NCBI GenBank assembly: GCA_027624075.1 | Contig: JAQBUH010000003.1 | Span: 88,569 to 152,568 of the forward strand | Reading direction: 5' to 3' | DNA from: Chloroflexota bacterium | GTDB lineage: Bacteria > Chloroflexota > Dehalococcoidia > Lucifugimonadales > Lucifugimonadaceae | Length of the DNA: 64,000 nt | Shown: piece by piece, positions 1 to 9,181 of the stretch | How positions within the stretch are numbered: the first letter of the stretch is position 1 | Layout of the letters: each line of letters starts with the position of its first letter | Position numbers and translations under genes: made by a program | Notes under the pieces: generated by a model | Told to the model about the DNA's origin: nothing | Seen by the model: only the letters and a program-made list of their open reading frames with translations | Database searches by the model: none

Positions 1-786
1 AAGGCTATGGAGATCGCCATCGAGAAGGCTCGTGAGTCAGGCTCCGGCATTGTCAGCATCCGCAACTCCGGCCACCTCGGCGCCGCCGGTTACCACGCCA
101 TGATGGCGGCGAGGCAGGACATGATCGGCTGGTGCATGACCGCCGGCGGCAAGTCTATGGTCCCGACGTTTGGCGCAGAGCCGCAGCTTGGCACGAACCC
201 GATCGCGTTTGCCGCTCCCGCAGACAAGGAGCCGACGTTTATGTTCGACGGGGCGATGACGTCCATCGCGGGGAACAAGATCGGTCTCGCGAACCGGCTG
301 GGACGCCCGCTTGGAGCAGGATGGGTCGCGAACGAGGACGGCACCCCGAACATGGAGGGCGGCGCTGCGAGTTCGTTCGCGGCAAACTCACTGCGCACGC
401 AGTTGCCACTGGGCTCGACGCGCGAACTGGGCTCCCACAAGGGCTACAGCCTCGGCGTTGTGGTGGACATCCTGTGCGGGCAACTCTCGTTTGCGCCAGG
501 GTTCTCGACGCTGGCGCTGAACAGGCGCGCTCATTTCGTCGCCGCATACAGCGTGGACGCGTTCGGCGACGTGGCCGAGTTTAAGGCCAATATGGACGGC
601 ATGCTGAAGGGCCTGCGTGAGACGAAGCCTATGCCGGGCCACGACCGGGTTTACTACGCCGGTCTGCCTGAGTATGAGGAGGGGATCAAGCGCGGCAGGG
701 ATGGCGTGCCATTGCACCCGGAGGTGGTGGACTGGTTCAGGAGCATCTGCGCAGAGTTCGAGATTCCGTTTGACCTGGTTAAGTGA
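1..786 (+). CDS. Malate/L-lactate dehydrogenase family oxidoreductase (5' truncated)
   Basis: This is an NAD(P)-dependent 2-hydroxyacid oxidoreductase of the Ldh_2 family (malate, L-sulfolactate and ureidoglycolate dehydrogenases). The segments GHLGAAGYHAMMAA, PTFGAEPQLGTNPIAFAAP and GSHKGYSLGVVVDILCGQLS are typical of the family, including the His near the N-terminus and the glycine-rich cofactor loop. The frame is open from base 1. The ATG at 7 is therefore not the true start, and roughly 80-100 N-terminal residues lie outside the window. The substrate cannot be read from the sequence. It ends convergently with the GMC operon about 150 bp away. Confidence 0.85.
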   Translation, partial: KAMEIAIEKARESGSGIVSIRNSGHLGAAGYHAMMAARQDMIGWCMTAGGKSMVPTFGAEPQLGTNPIAFAAPADKEPTFMFDGAMTSIAGNKIGLANRLGRPLGAGWVANEDGTPNMEGGAASSFAANSLRTQLPLGSTRELGSHKGYSLGVVVDILCGQLSFAPGFSTLALNRRAHFVAAYSVDAFGDVAEFKANMDGMLKGLRETKPMPGHDRVYYAGLPEYEEGIKRGRDGVPLHPEVVDWFRSICAEFEIPFDLVK

Positions 787-938
787 GGCTGCCGCTGTTG
801 CGGTGACGACCCCTTTCGCTCCAGGTGGCCGGAGGGGGCCGCCGCCGGAGTCTTCGACAGGCCGCGGCAGCCGCGACCTGACCAGACGTGTGCGTCTCGG
901 AGGCTTCTTCTGGATGCGCGGGAGAGCCTGGCGGCCGG

Positions 939-1409
939 CTAATCTGGCGCCTGTCGCCAGAATGGCTCGCGTTTCCGTACGGTGTCCAGAATCGACTCAT
1001 CGAACGGCGGAAGCGTAAAGCCAAGCGGCTGAAGCGGCCCTGTCCGCCAGCCGATGCGGGCGTGAACCTCTGGGCGGCTGTAGTAGGAGATGTAGACCAC
1101 CTCCAACACGTTAGCGAACTCCTTACTGAGCGATTCTTCGATCTCGCGGATCGCCTCGTCCTGCTGCTCGCCGCTCAGCGCCAGGAAACCGCCCTCCGCC
1201 TCCACCGACATGTCCATCGTCAGCGCGTCCAGGAAGCGCACGAGGGACTTGCGGTACCTGTCGTGCTCAGACGCAATGCGCTCGATCTCGTCAAGCAGGC
1301 CCATCGTCCCGGCGCCCGGGAGATCATCGACCGGCGGTATCAGCCGGTCCATTACGACGCGCATGTTGCGCCGGTCTGAGTCGGTGAGCGCGCCCTGCTT
1401 TGTCGGCAT
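939..1409 (-). CDS. Gluconate 2-dehydrogenase subunit 3 family protein
   Basis: A small protein of about 156 aa resembling the gamma subunit (subunit 3) that accompanies membrane-associated GMC dehydrogenases. The N-terminal stretch LTDSDRRNMRVVMDRLIPP, a helical middle and the conserved YYSRPEVHARIGWRTGPLQPLGF segment near the C-terminus support this. The start is the ATG at 1409, with GAGAGG just upstream; the tracked TTG start lies inside that ribosome binding site. It lacks the twin-arginine signal peptide seen in many family members. It is the last gene of a run after two GMC flavoproteins and probably serves one or both of them. Confidence 0.8.
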   Translation of the reverse strand: MPTKQGALTDSDRRNMRVVMDRLIPPVDDLPGAGTMGLLDEIERIASEHDRYRKSLVRFLDALTMDMSVEAEGGFLALSGEQQDEAIREIEESLSKEFANVLEVVYISYYSRPEVHARIGWRTGPLQPLGFTLPPFDESILDTVRKREPFWRQAPD

Positions 1410-1479
1410 TTTCCTCTCCAAATTCAGCTTGATCTGTCAGCGTTACCGGTATTGGCCTGCATCTGAACGATTCAGGCGC

Positions 1480-3084
1480 TCAGCGTTTCAGGTCGCTTCT
1501 CTCTCTGCAGATGTAATCCGCAGCGCGCAGCGCGACCGCCTGGATCGTAGGCGTCGGGTTGACCCCGCCGCCCGTCACAAACGCGCTGCCGTCGATGACG
1601 AACAGGTTATCGGCGTCGTGCGCCTGGCAGTTGCCATCGACAACCGACCGGCCCGGGTCCTCACCCATCCTCGCCGTGCCCATCAGGTGCCATCCGGCGT
1701 TGACACTTTGAGCGGTTTCGATCACCCGTGTCGCCCCCGCCTCGAGCAGGGCCGTCCTCGCCTGCCTCACACCGTGGGCAAGAAGGCGTTTTGAGTTTTC
1801 ATCCAGCCTGTATTCGACCAGCGGCGCCGGAATTCCGAACCTGTCCCTCCGGTCCGGGTCCAGCGTGACACGGTTCGTTTCGAGCGGCAGGTCTTCGCCG
1901 ATAACACCGAGCCCGCTCATGTTGCCAAAGCGTTCTATGAAGTCTTGATGGTGACCGGCGCCCCACGGAACGCCGCCAACGGCAGTCGACGCAGGGCCTG
2001 TGCTGCGCCCCATCTGGAAGGTGTAGCCGCGCACAAACCCGCGGGCTGGATCGGTCTCATAGAACTGCTGGGACATGATGATGTTGGCGATGGGGCCTTT
2101 GTAGGCAGGCTCGTTCTTTGGGAATACCCCTGACGCGCCGGCGTAAACGTGGAACATGAGGTTCTTGCCGACAAGGCCGGATGAGTTGGCAAGGCCGGCG
2201 GGATGCGACTCTGAGGCTGAGTGCAGCATCATTCGCGGGGTGCCGATACCGTTGCATGCGAGGATTACCGCGTTTGCGGGCTGCCACTGCGCATGACCTT
2301 CGGCGTCGAAGTAGTTGACGCCTGTGACGCGGCCGTCGCCGCCGGTGACGACGCTGTACACCGTCGACTCGGCTCGCACCTCTGCGCCAAACTCGACCGC
2401 CTCCGGCAGATACGTCACGTCTGTGCTGGCCTTCGCCATGCGGCTGCAGCCCCAACCCACAGGTCCGCAGTTGTTGCAGGCCAGTCTTCCACGATAGGGC
2501 TGGGAGTTCACATGGCTGTCAGACGGCCACCAGTGCCAGCCGAGCCGGTCGAACGCCTTCGCCATCCGGTCGCCATCAGGGCCGAGCGGCAGCGGCGGCA
2601 TCTGTCGGGGTGAGCGGTCCGGGTTCGCAGGGTCCCCCGATATGCCTGAGCAGCCCATCATGACGTCGTTCTCGTCGTAGAAAGGCTCAAGGTCCCAGTA
2701 GGTGATCGGCCAGTCGTCTGCGACGCCGTCCAGCGTCCTGACGCGGAAGTCAGAGGGATGGAAACGTGGGACGTGGGCGGTCCAGTGGATGGTGCTGCCG
2801 CCAACGGCGTTGAACATGAGCACCTTGATCGCAGAGGCGTCGTCATTCACGCTGTAGTCGGCCAGCCCCTGGCGAATGTTGGGGTGATACGCCCACGACG
2901 TGCGGGTGAGCTCTTCCCAGTTCGCCTTCGTGGCGGGGTGCTTCGAGTGGTCAACCCACGGCCCCTGCTCAAGGCAGACGACTTTAAAGCCGCTCTTTGC
3001 GAGCCGCCATGTTGCCGCCGCGCCGGACGCGCCAGAGCCAACGACCACAACGTCTACAGCCTCGTGCGATGTGACCACTGGCAT
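1480..3084 (-). CDS. GMC-family FAD-dependent oxidoreductase (second of a pair)
   Basis: A glucose-methanol-choline flavoprotein of about 534 aa, like the large subunit of gluconate 2-dehydrogenase. The N-terminal dinucleotide fold GSGASGAAATWRL is followed by EQG. The C-terminal GMC domain carries WHLMGTARMG, with the catalytic His, and NPTPTIQAVALRAADYI. The start is the ATG at 3084, whose A is shared with the TGA stop of the upstream paralog (TGATG), so translation is probably coupled; the track's TTG one codon earlier is less likely. It is expected to oxidise an alcohol or sugar and pass electrons on through a partner. The substrate is unknown. Confidence 0.88.
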   Translation of the reverse strand: MPVVTSHEAVDVVVVGSGASGAAATWRLAKSGFKVVCLEQGPWVDHSKHPATKANWEELTRTSWAYHPNIRQGLADYSVNDDASAIKVLMFNAVGGSTIHWTAHVPRFHPSDFRVRTLDGVADDWPITYWDLEPFYDENDVMMGCSGISGDPANPDRSPRQMPPLPLGPDGDRMAKAFDRLGWHWWPSDSHVNSQPYRGRLACNNCGPVGWGCSRMAKASTDVTYLPEAVEFGAEVRAESTVYSVVTGGDGRVTGVNYFDAEGHAQWQPANAVILACNGIGTPRMMLHSASESHPAGLANSSGLVGKNLMFHVYAGASGVFPKNEPAYKGPIANIIMSQQFYETDPARGFVRGYTFQMGRSTGPASTAVGGVPWGAGHHQDFIERFGNMSGLGVIGEDLPLETNRVTLDPDRRDRFGIPAPLVEYRLDENSKRLLAHGVRQARTALLEAGATRVIETAQSVNAGWHLMGTARMGEDPGRSVVDGNCQAHDADNLFVIDGSAFVTGGGVNPTPTIQAVALRAADYICRERSDLKR

Positions 3085-4691
3085 CAACCCTTCAGGTCGG
3101 TTCTCTCTCTACAGATGTAGTCAGCCGCGCGCAACGCTATCGCCTGGATGGTCGGAGTCGGGTTGACCGCTCCGCTCGTGACGAACACGCTGCCGTCGAT
3201 CACGAACAGGTTGTCGACGTCATGCGCCTGGCAGTTCCCGTCGACAACTGACCGCTCAGGGTCGTCGCCCATCCTCGCTGTGCCCATCAGGTGCCACCCG
3301 CCAGCGCGCAGCATCGGGTTCGCCTCGGTGCGGTGGGCGCCTGCCGCGAGCAGGACACGCTCTGCGTTGCGGATGCCGTGGTCAAGCAGCCGCCGAGTGT
3401 TATTTGAGACCCTGTAGAACACCTTTGGCGCAGGGATTCCGTTCGAGTCTTTAATCGCCCGGTCGAGTTCCACCCGGTTACGCTCCTCCGGCAGGTCTTC
3501 GGAAATGACGGCAAGCAGGCTCGACTTTCCGAAACGCTCGGCGAACTCCTCGTGATGCCCTTCGCCCCACTTGACCGGACTGATCGCAAGGCCAGTCGCC
3601 GTTTTTGCGGGGCCTGAGCTGCGGTTCATCTGGTAGGAGTAGCCGCGGACGAAGTCACGCCTGGCGTTGGTCTCGTAGAACTGCTGGGAGATGATGATAT
3701 TGCCGAGCGCTCCCTGGTATGTGCTCGGCTGAGGATCGTCGAAGAACCCTGTGACCATTGCGTACGGGTGGAACATCAGGTTCTTGCCGACCAGGCCGGA
3801 CGAGTTTGCGATCCCGTCCGGGTGACGCTTCGACTTCGACAGCAGCATGAGCCGCGGCGTGCCGATGCCGTTCGCCGCGACGATGACGCCCCTGGCGGAC
3901 TGGTGGTGCTCTATGCCTTCCTCGTCGTAGTAAGAGGCGCCGTTCGCCCTGCCGTCCTGGTCCACCGTGATCTTGAAGACGCGTGCGTTGGTCCGCACCT
4001 CGACGCCGTTCTTGATCGCCTCTGGCAGATACGTGACGTCGGTTGAGCCCTTCGCCTTCTGGTAGCAGCCGAGACCGTTCGGGCCGCAGTTGTTGCAGGC
4101 GTTCCGGCCTCTATACGGCTGGGAGTTGATGTATGAGTCGGAAGGCCACCAGTGCCAGCCGAGTTTGTCGAACCCGCGGGCGATGCGCTCGCCGTCAGGA
4201 CCAAGCGGCAGCGGCGGCATGGGACGGGGAGAGCGCGGCGGGTTAGCTGGATCTCCGGCGATCCCTGAGCACCCCATCCAATCATCGTTCAGGTCGAAGT
4301 ACTTTTCGAGGTCGAAGTAAGAGATCGGCCAGTCGTCCGCAACACCATCCAACGACCTGACCCGGAAGTCGGACGGGTGGAAGCGAGGCGTGTGGGCGGT
4401 CCAGTGGATAGTGCTGCCGCCAACCGCGTTGAACATGAGCGGCGCAATGTCTGACTCGGTGTTGTTGACCGGGTAGTCCTCCGGCAGGCCGCGGATATTG
4501 GGGTCAAACGCGAACGTCGTGGCTCCCTGGAGTTCCCAGTTGGCGTGGGCTGCAGGGTACTGCTCAGGCCGCTGCCACGCGCCCTGCTCCAGGCAGACAA
4601 TCTTGAAGCCCGCCTCAGACAGACGCCACGCGGCCGCTGCCCCGGAGGCTCCCGTGCCGATGATCAGGATGTCTACCGGTCCTGTCGCCAT
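3084..4691 (-). CDS. GMC-family FAD-dependent oxidoreductase (first of a pair)
   Basis: A 535-aa GMC flavoprotein, colinear with and clearly paralogous to the next gene; both have Cys-rich CNNCGP segments and the same C-terminal architecture. FAD-binding GTGASGAAAAWRL occupies residues 12-24, followed by EQG. The catalytic-domain motif is GGWHLMGTARMGDDPERSVVDG, with NPTPTIQAIALRAAD at the end. It is the promoter-proximal gene of the GMC-GMC-subunit 3 run. There is no obvious signal peptide. The two paralogs may form a heteromer or act on different substrates; the sequence does not decide. Confidence 0.88.
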   Translation of the reverse strand: MATGPVDILIIGTGASGAAAAWRLSEAGFKIVCLEQGAWQRPEQYPAAHANWELQGATTFAFDPNIRGLPEDYPVNNTESDIAPLMFNAVGGSTIHWTAHTPRFHPSDFRVRSLDGVADDWPISYFDLEKYFDLNDDWMGCSGIAGDPANPPRSPRPMPPLPLGPDGERIARGFDKLGWHWWPSDSYINSQPYRGRNACNNCGPNGLGCYQKAKGSTDVTYLPEAIKNGVEVRTNARVFKITVDQDGRANGASYYDEEGIEHHQSARGVIVAANGIGTPRLMLLSKSKRHPDGIANSSGLVGKNLMFHPYAMVTGFFDDPQPSTYQGALGNIIISQQFYETNARRDFVRGYSYQMNRSSGPAKTATGLAISPVKWGEGHHEEFAERFGKSSLLAVISEDLPEERNRVELDRAIKDSNGIPAPKVFYRVSNNTRRLLDHGIRNAERVLLAAGAHRTEANPMLRAGGWHLMGTARMGDDPERSVVDGNCQAHDVDNLFVIDGSVFVTSGAVNPTPTIQAIALRAADYICRERTDLKG

Positions 4692-4739
4692 CAGATCGTC
4701 TCCAGTCAGACCGGGTATCGTGCGGTCAGGTTACCTGCG

Positions 4740-4766
4740 CCCAGTCGGCCCAGTCGGCCCAGTTCG
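4740..4766. repeat. 9-bp tandem repeat, about three copies
   Basis: Three units of CCCAGTCGG, the last imperfect, lie in the intergenic region between the divergent GMC operon and the OsmC gene. Similar 9-bp arrays occur elsewhere in the window, inside genes as well as outside. Confidence 0.6.
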
Positions 4767-4848
4767 CGGCGGCTAACATAACACCCGGCACAGTCCGGCC
4801 GCAGCAGGGTGCGTGCGGCAGTGTGTGAAGATTCGAGAGGTGCGTCCC

Positions 4849-5277
4849 ATGTCGACAGTTTCGGTAAAGAGCATTGAGAACCTGCAGGTGCGTGTGGAAC
4901 TGGGTAACCACTCGCTCCTGGCAGACGAGCCGCCCGGAGTTGGAGACGGCAAAGGGCCATCGCCGTATGACCTGCTGCTTTCTGCGCTCGGAAGCTGCAC
5001 CGTAATGACGCTGCTGCTCTACGCAAGGCGCAAGGAGTGGGCGCTACGGGATGTCGAGGTAGACCTTGCGCATGACCGGGTGTACGTTGAGGATGTCGAG
5101 GGTGCGGAGGAAGACGGTGCCGTGCTCGAACAGTATTCGCTTGATATCCGCCTTATAGGCGACATCGACGAGGCGCAACGTGAGCGCCTGGCGTACATTG
5201 CCACGAGATGCCCTGTACGCAGGACGCTCACCGGAACGCCACACTTCAAAGAGACTGTGACTGTGGTTGCCGGGTGA
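4849..5277 (+). CDS. OsmC family protein
   Basis: A 142-aa OsmC/Ohr-superfamily protein, thiol peroxidases that reduce organic hydroperoxides in the cytoplasm. The two reactive cysteines are visible: GSCTVMTLLLYARRK in the middle and CPVRRTL near the C-terminus. The PYDLLLSALGSC context is typical of the OsmC subgroup rather than Ohr. The start is the ATG at 4849, preceded by GAGAGG at 8-nt spacing; the tracked GTG at 4813 has no such site. It is divergent from the GMC operon, and a stress-protective role is likely. Confidence 0.88.
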   Translation: MSTVSVKSIENLQVRVELGNHSLLADEPPGVGDGKGPSPYDLLLSALGSCTVMTLLLYARRKEWALRDVEVDLAHDRVYVEDVEGAEEDGAVLEQYSLDIRLIGDIDEAQRERLAYIATRCPVRRTLTGTPHFKETVTVVAG

Positions 5278-5357
5278 GGCCGGAGGCCTGGCCCCGGACA
5301 GGCGGTGACGGGCCGTTGGCCGCAATATTCGCCGGGAGGCGCATTTAGTGGCGCGGG

Positions 5358-5780
5358 GTGCCCCGCCAACAGGTACAGAACATGCTGAACGGTGTACTAG
5401 CCGCGTACGGGATTATCCTGGCCTCGCTACCGATACCGATCGTCCACTTCATTACGTTTCCCGTGGGACCGTTCGTGGCGGGCTTTATCGGTGGAGGCAT
5501 CGCCAGGGCGGACGAGGGACGCGTTGTCGTCTTCGGACTGATCGTCGGAGGGCTGGCGTTAATACCGGCGGCGGTGCTGCTCGTGCTGGCGCTTGCGGCG
5601 GATGTTAAGTTCCCTGTGCCCACAGGGCTGGTGATAGTTGCGGCTGCGGCGCTTGCGCCTTACACGTGGTTCGGCGTGACCGTTGGCGCGCTGGTCAGCT
5701 ATCTGGTTCGAGAAAGGGAGCGCAAGAGCGCCGCGGATTCAGCGGGGTCAGACCGGGCAGGTGGCTCAGCGGACCAATAG
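5358..5780 (+). CDS. Small integral membrane protein, function unknown
   Basis: I do not recognise a named family. The protein is up to 140 aa with three or four hydrophobic segments: residues about 10-35 (VLAAYGIILASLPIPIV), 36-50 (glycine-rich FVAGFIGGGIARA), 58-83 and 88-118. A charged tail RERERKSAADS follows. The FVAGFIGGGIA stretch recalls DUF5518-like membrane proteins, but this is only a resemblance. The start is uncertain: GTG at 5358 or ATG at 5382, neither with a strong ribosome binding site. The 3' end overlaps the convergent UspA gene by 15 nt. Confidence 0.6.
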   Translation: MPRQQVQNMLNGVLAAYGIILASLPIPIVHFITFPVGPFVAGFIGGGIARADEGRVVVFGLIVGGLALIPAAVLLVLALAADVKFPVPTGLVIVAAAALAPYTWFGVTVGALVSYLVRERERKSAADSAGSDRAGGSADQ

Positions 5781-6752
5781 AGCACTGTCTTGAGGCGCCA
5801 TCTGCTTCCGGATACTCTTCTCCCTGGCCCTGGCTACCGAGGCTTCCGGCACGACTATCAGCGGGCCTCGGCACTGCCGCAGGAAGTTGTCTCCGTCACT
5901 GCCCCTGATCAACCTGCCGAGACCGGATCGCATGTGGGAGCCTGCCACGACCCAGGAGCCACGCTCCTGGAGCTGCCTGCGGGCGACGCCGATCACGCCT
6001 CCCATTACGTTTTCAACCTCCGCACGACAACCCTGGCCGCGTAACTCCTCTGCAAGCCTCTCTGCCGCTATCCGCTCCGGCGTGACCGTGTCAATGCTCT
6101 TCGCGCCGCCAGACTCTTTGACTGCCGGGGTATTGAGGAGCAGCACCAGCCTGGAGTTGAGCGCCATCGCGAGCGCAGACGCGACCGGCATGGCGGTCCG
6201 GGAGGTCCCGCCGCCACGTACCGGAACGAAGATCGTCTCCGGGTGAGGAGGCATCGAGCCGTTCAGCCTGATGTGCGCCCGGTTGATCAGGAATAACGGT
6301 CCCGCAGTCAGTCTCCATAGATCGGTGGTGGCGTTTGCCTGTATGCCGCGCACGACCCTCGGGCGTGTGTGCGCCGCCAGGAGCGTCAGTCCGAACTTTC
6401 CGGTTGCGGCACGGTATGCGATCAGCGCGGCGGCGTTTCCGGTGCCGACGTTCCAGCGGGCGTTGAGTCCGTGCGGCTTCAACCTCGTCTTCACCTCATC
6501 AAGATAGGCGGTCGCAAGGTGGGAGCCGCGGTCGTGCTGCGCGTCCGGATAGGGCAGGTGTCCCGGCCTGCCGATCTGCACAGGGTGCATCGGCTGGAGA
6601 CAGTGGAAGAGGTTGATCTCACCGCCGAGACGCCTGGCGATTATGGCAGCGTACGGCAACGCCTGCTCTGACTCGTTTGAGCCGTCGAGAGGCACCAGGA
6701 TACGGTCAAGCCGTAGTGATCGTGCTCGACTCAGTACCTGCTCAGAAGCCAT
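5766..6752 (-). CDS. Universal stress protein, two tandem UspA domains
   Basis: A protein of about 328 aa with two UspA folds. The first opens with ILVPLDGSNESEQALPYA (about residues 15-145) and the second with TIFVPVRGGGTSRTAMPVASALA (about 190-310). The second ends in VVAGSHMRSGLGRLIRGSDG followed by PLIVVPE, a degenerate form of the ATP-binding G-2x-G-9x-G(S/T) signature. Tandem Usp proteins bind nucleotides and are usually linked to stress or energy limitation. The start is the ATG at 6752, preceded by GAAAGG. A TTG at 6797 would add 15 residues. Confidence 0.82.
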   Translation of the reverse strand: MASEQVLSRARSLRLDRILVPLDGSNESEQALPYAAIIARRLGGEINLFHCLQPMHPVQIGRPGHLPYPDAQHDRGSHLATAYLDEVKTRLKPHGLNARWNVGTGNAAALIAYRAATGKFGLTLLAAHTRPRVVRGIQANATTDLWRLTAGPLFLINRAHIRLNGSMPPHPETIFVPVRGGGTSRTAMPVASALAMALNSRLVLLLNTPAVKESGGAKSIDTVTPERIAAERLAEELRGQGCRAEVENVMGGVIGVARRQLQERGSWVVAGSHMRSGLGRLIRGSDGDNFLRQCRGPLIVVPEASVARAREKSIRKQMAPQDSALLVR

Positions 6753-6985
6753 CTGGCCTTTCGGGGGCGCAGGGACCCTTATGTCTGGAACGGTCAACTG
6801 TTCCTGTTCTAGGTCTTGTTAAAGGCGTAGACCGGCCCGGTCCAGGGCCAGCCATATCATTCAGTTCTGCCATGCAACAAGGCAATACATCAACGAGTCA
6901 CGGGCGTCACGGCTACCAGTATCACCCAGGTGTAGTGAGTGTCGCGTGTGGAGACCGCAAATTTCGAGGGTTTAGCCAGGGTGAT

Positions 6986-7996
6986 TCAGGCTTTCCGGGC
7001 GGTTTCTATGGCGAACTCTATCGCCTCTTCCAGTTCACCGGAACCTACGAAGTTTTCAAAGCGGGCGGTAATTCGGCCGTCAGCGCCCACTACGTATGTC
7101 CATTCCTGTGACACCAGTCTCCACTCATCGAGCAGCGGCGACTCTATGGCGCGTGATAGATCTCCCTGTATCTCCCTCGGGTTCTCATACAGGTCGACGT
7201 GGATGAAGTCGGCGTCTGCCGAAAACTGTTCGCGTAGCTCACTCACCACTTCAACCTGCGGCCCGCATACGGCGTTGGTGCAGAAAGCCGGGCTTGCAAA
7301 CACGACCACGAACGGCCGTTCTCTCTCCAGTGCGTCCGCTATCGAGTACCGGTAGAGCTCCTCGTCGCGGAACGATCCTGTTGTCAGCTCAGAGATATCG
7401 CCCACATCGGACAGAGTGCGGTTGCGGCTTGGCGGCGCAGCGTCACCCACGCTGACCGATTGTGGCCGCTCCAGCACCGTGAACCGGACCTCGGCAGTTG
7501 CGGAGGAGCCGTCAGGCCTGGGGACGGTTGCCTCGATAGCCCAGTCGCCTGGCGCGTCAAATGTCACATGCGTTACGTGGGTGCCGCGAGTGCCGAACGG
7601 GAACGGAGAGAAGCGGGCGAGCCTGGTCTCGACCGGGCCCACACGCTGGCCCGTGTTGCCGTCCGGGTACCTGTAGCTTGCAAACTCGATCACAGGGAAC
7701 TTCACGAGGCCCTGAAGGTCGCTGAGCACCAGGGCGAAACGCTGCTCCCCAACGCCGAGGTCGGGTGTTGCGAGCACGGCGTCTATCTCGTCGCTGACGA
7801 CGGTCCATCCGGGAACAGTCACTTCGACCCGGGTGAACCGCTCACTTTCTGGGACTGTGGCGGGGACTGTGGCCGCGGCTGGCGTTTGCTCCGAAGCGGA
7901 CGATCCGCAGGCTGCCGCAACGAGCGCGACAAGGCCCAGCGCGCCGGCCGCAGCGCGTCGCAGCCAGGTTGTGAGATCGCGGTTCGCTGTTCGCAT
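6986..7996 (-). CDS. Thioredoxin-fold lipoprotein
   Basis: A 336-aa exported lipoprotein with an N-terminal signal peptide ending in the lipobox LVAAAC (Cys near residue 30), an Ala/Thr/Pro-rich linker, a beta-rich middle, and a C-terminal thioredoxin-like domain (about residues 205-335). That domain contains FVVVFASPAFCTNAVCGPQV, so the usual CxxC is replaced by a CxxxxC pair. Its ATG directly follows the TAG stop of the upstream thioredoxin-fold lipoprotein (zero spacing), so the two are translated together. A role in extracytoplasmic thiol redox or metal delivery to an oxidase is inferred, not shown. Confidence 0.72.
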   Translation of the reverse strand: MRTANRDLTTWLRRAAAGALGLVALVAAACGSSASEQTPAAATVPATVPESERFTRVEVTVPGWTVVSDEIDAVLATPDLGVGEQRFALVLSDLQGLVKFPVIEFASYRYPDGNTGQRVGPVETRLARFSPFPFGTRGTHVTHVTFDAPGDWAIEATVPRPDGSSATAEVRFTVLERPQSVSVGDAAPPSRNRTLSDVGDISELTTGSFRDEELYRYSIADALERERPFVVVFASPAFCTNAVCGPQVEVVSELREQFSADADFIHVDLYENPREIQGDLSRAIESPLLDEWRLVSQEWTYVVGADGRITARFENFVGSGELEEAIEFAIETARKA

Positions 7997-9181
7997 CTAG
8001 AAGCCGCTGTCGTAGATTCCGAAGGTATAAGCGAACACGGCGAAGCCGTCCGATGTGGAGCTGAGCTTCAGGAGGCGCGTTTTGAACTCCGGCTGCGCCA
8101 CGACACGGTACATGCGCGCCCCGTCTACTACGAAGAAAGAGTTGCCCTCGTCGTCGAACACGATGTCCTCACCGGCCTCGTCAGCGGTCAACGGCTGGTC
8201 ATCAAGCGTTGCGTAGACCCTGAACGGCTCGTCGCCCTGGGGCTGGATAACCACGTTTGCGCTTCGGGACTCCATCAGCAGCGCAATGTAGTCAGTCAGC
8301 TCCTCTGTGTTGCGAGCATGGATCACCGCCTCCGCCGCGTTCTTCCATTCGCCATGCAGGAAGAACTGCTGCGGGAGATACTCGCCATCGTCAACGTAGA
8401 CGCGGGTCGAATCCGGTGAGATGTAGTACTCGTCGTCTCCTGCGTACAGGCCCTGAGGGTGGTAGTTCCGCTCGTAACCGCCATAGATCTCGCGGGTGAT
8501 CCGGTCAGCGGTTGGATCTCGCCGGGCGTTGTCCACGGTCCCCACAGGGATGCCAGACAGATCCCAGCCGGCCTCTTCAAGCGCCGCCCTGATCTCCTCT
8601 TCCGTCTCAATGTAACTGCCTTCGCCGAAGTGCGTGTAGCCGAGACCGTCCGAAGGGGTGAGAAGGTACTTCGCCGGCCAGAAACGGTTGCCAAACGCCT
8701 GCCATGTACGCATATCGCTGTCCAGCGCGACAGGCCAGACAACGCCTTCTTTTTCGACCGCTTGCTGGACGTTTGCCAGCACCTTTTCAAACTCGAACTC
8801 CGGTGAGTGGACGCCGAGGATTACAAGGCCGCGGTCAGAGTACTTCCGGTGCCATTCCTGGAGAAACGGGATAGTGCGGATGCAGTTGACACACGTGTAC
8901 GTCCAGAAATCGACAAGGACCACCTTGTTCTCATCGAGCGTCTGCTGAATGGAGATCGGGTCCGAGTTGATCCAGTCTGCGATTCCTACAACGTCCAGCG
9001 CTGGCCCGGACCTGGTCTGGCTGTTTACCGCGCCGCCGGAACGCACGGTTGCCGACCCTGATGGCGCAGGCGTTGTGGCAGAGGCTGTCTCAGCCGAGCC
9101 GCATGCGACGGCGGCAACGGCCGCAATCGAGGCAGCGGCCGCAACCAGCCGCCGGGATGTAAATACAGGTACCTGGATCAT
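7997..9181 (-). CDS. TlpA/DipZ-like thioredoxin-domain lipoprotein
   Basis: A 394-aa exported lipoprotein (signal peptide with AAVAAVAC lipobox) carrying a redoxin domain at about residues 70-210. The active site is WTYTCVNCIRTIPFL, with CVNC as the CxxC pair. The C-terminal half is a beta-rich module like that of the C-terminal extracytoplasmic part of DipZ proteins. No membrane CcdA/DsbD-type domain is fused or adjacent, so the electron source must lie elsewhere. The start is the ATG at 9181. It is the first gene of the two-lipoprotein pair. Confidence 0.8.
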   Translation of the reverse strand: MIQVPVFTSRRLVAAAASIAAVAAVACGSAETASATTPAPSGSATVRSGGAVNSQTRSGPALDVVGIADWINSDPISIQQTLDENKVVLVDFWTYTCVNCIRTIPFLQEWHRKYSDRGLVILGVHSPEFEFEKVLANVQQAVEKEGVVWPVALDSDMRTWQAFGNRFWPAKYLLTPSDGLGYTHFGEGSYIETEEEIRAALEEAGWDLSGIPVGTVDNARRDPTADRITREIYGGYERNYHPQGLYAGDDEYYISPDSTRVYVDDGEYLPQQFFLHGEWKNAAEAVIHARNTEELTDYIALLMESRSANVVIQPQGDEPFRVYATLDDQPLTADEAGEDIVFDDEGNSFFVVDGARMYRVVAQPEFKTRLLKLSSTSDGFAVFAYTFGIYDSGF

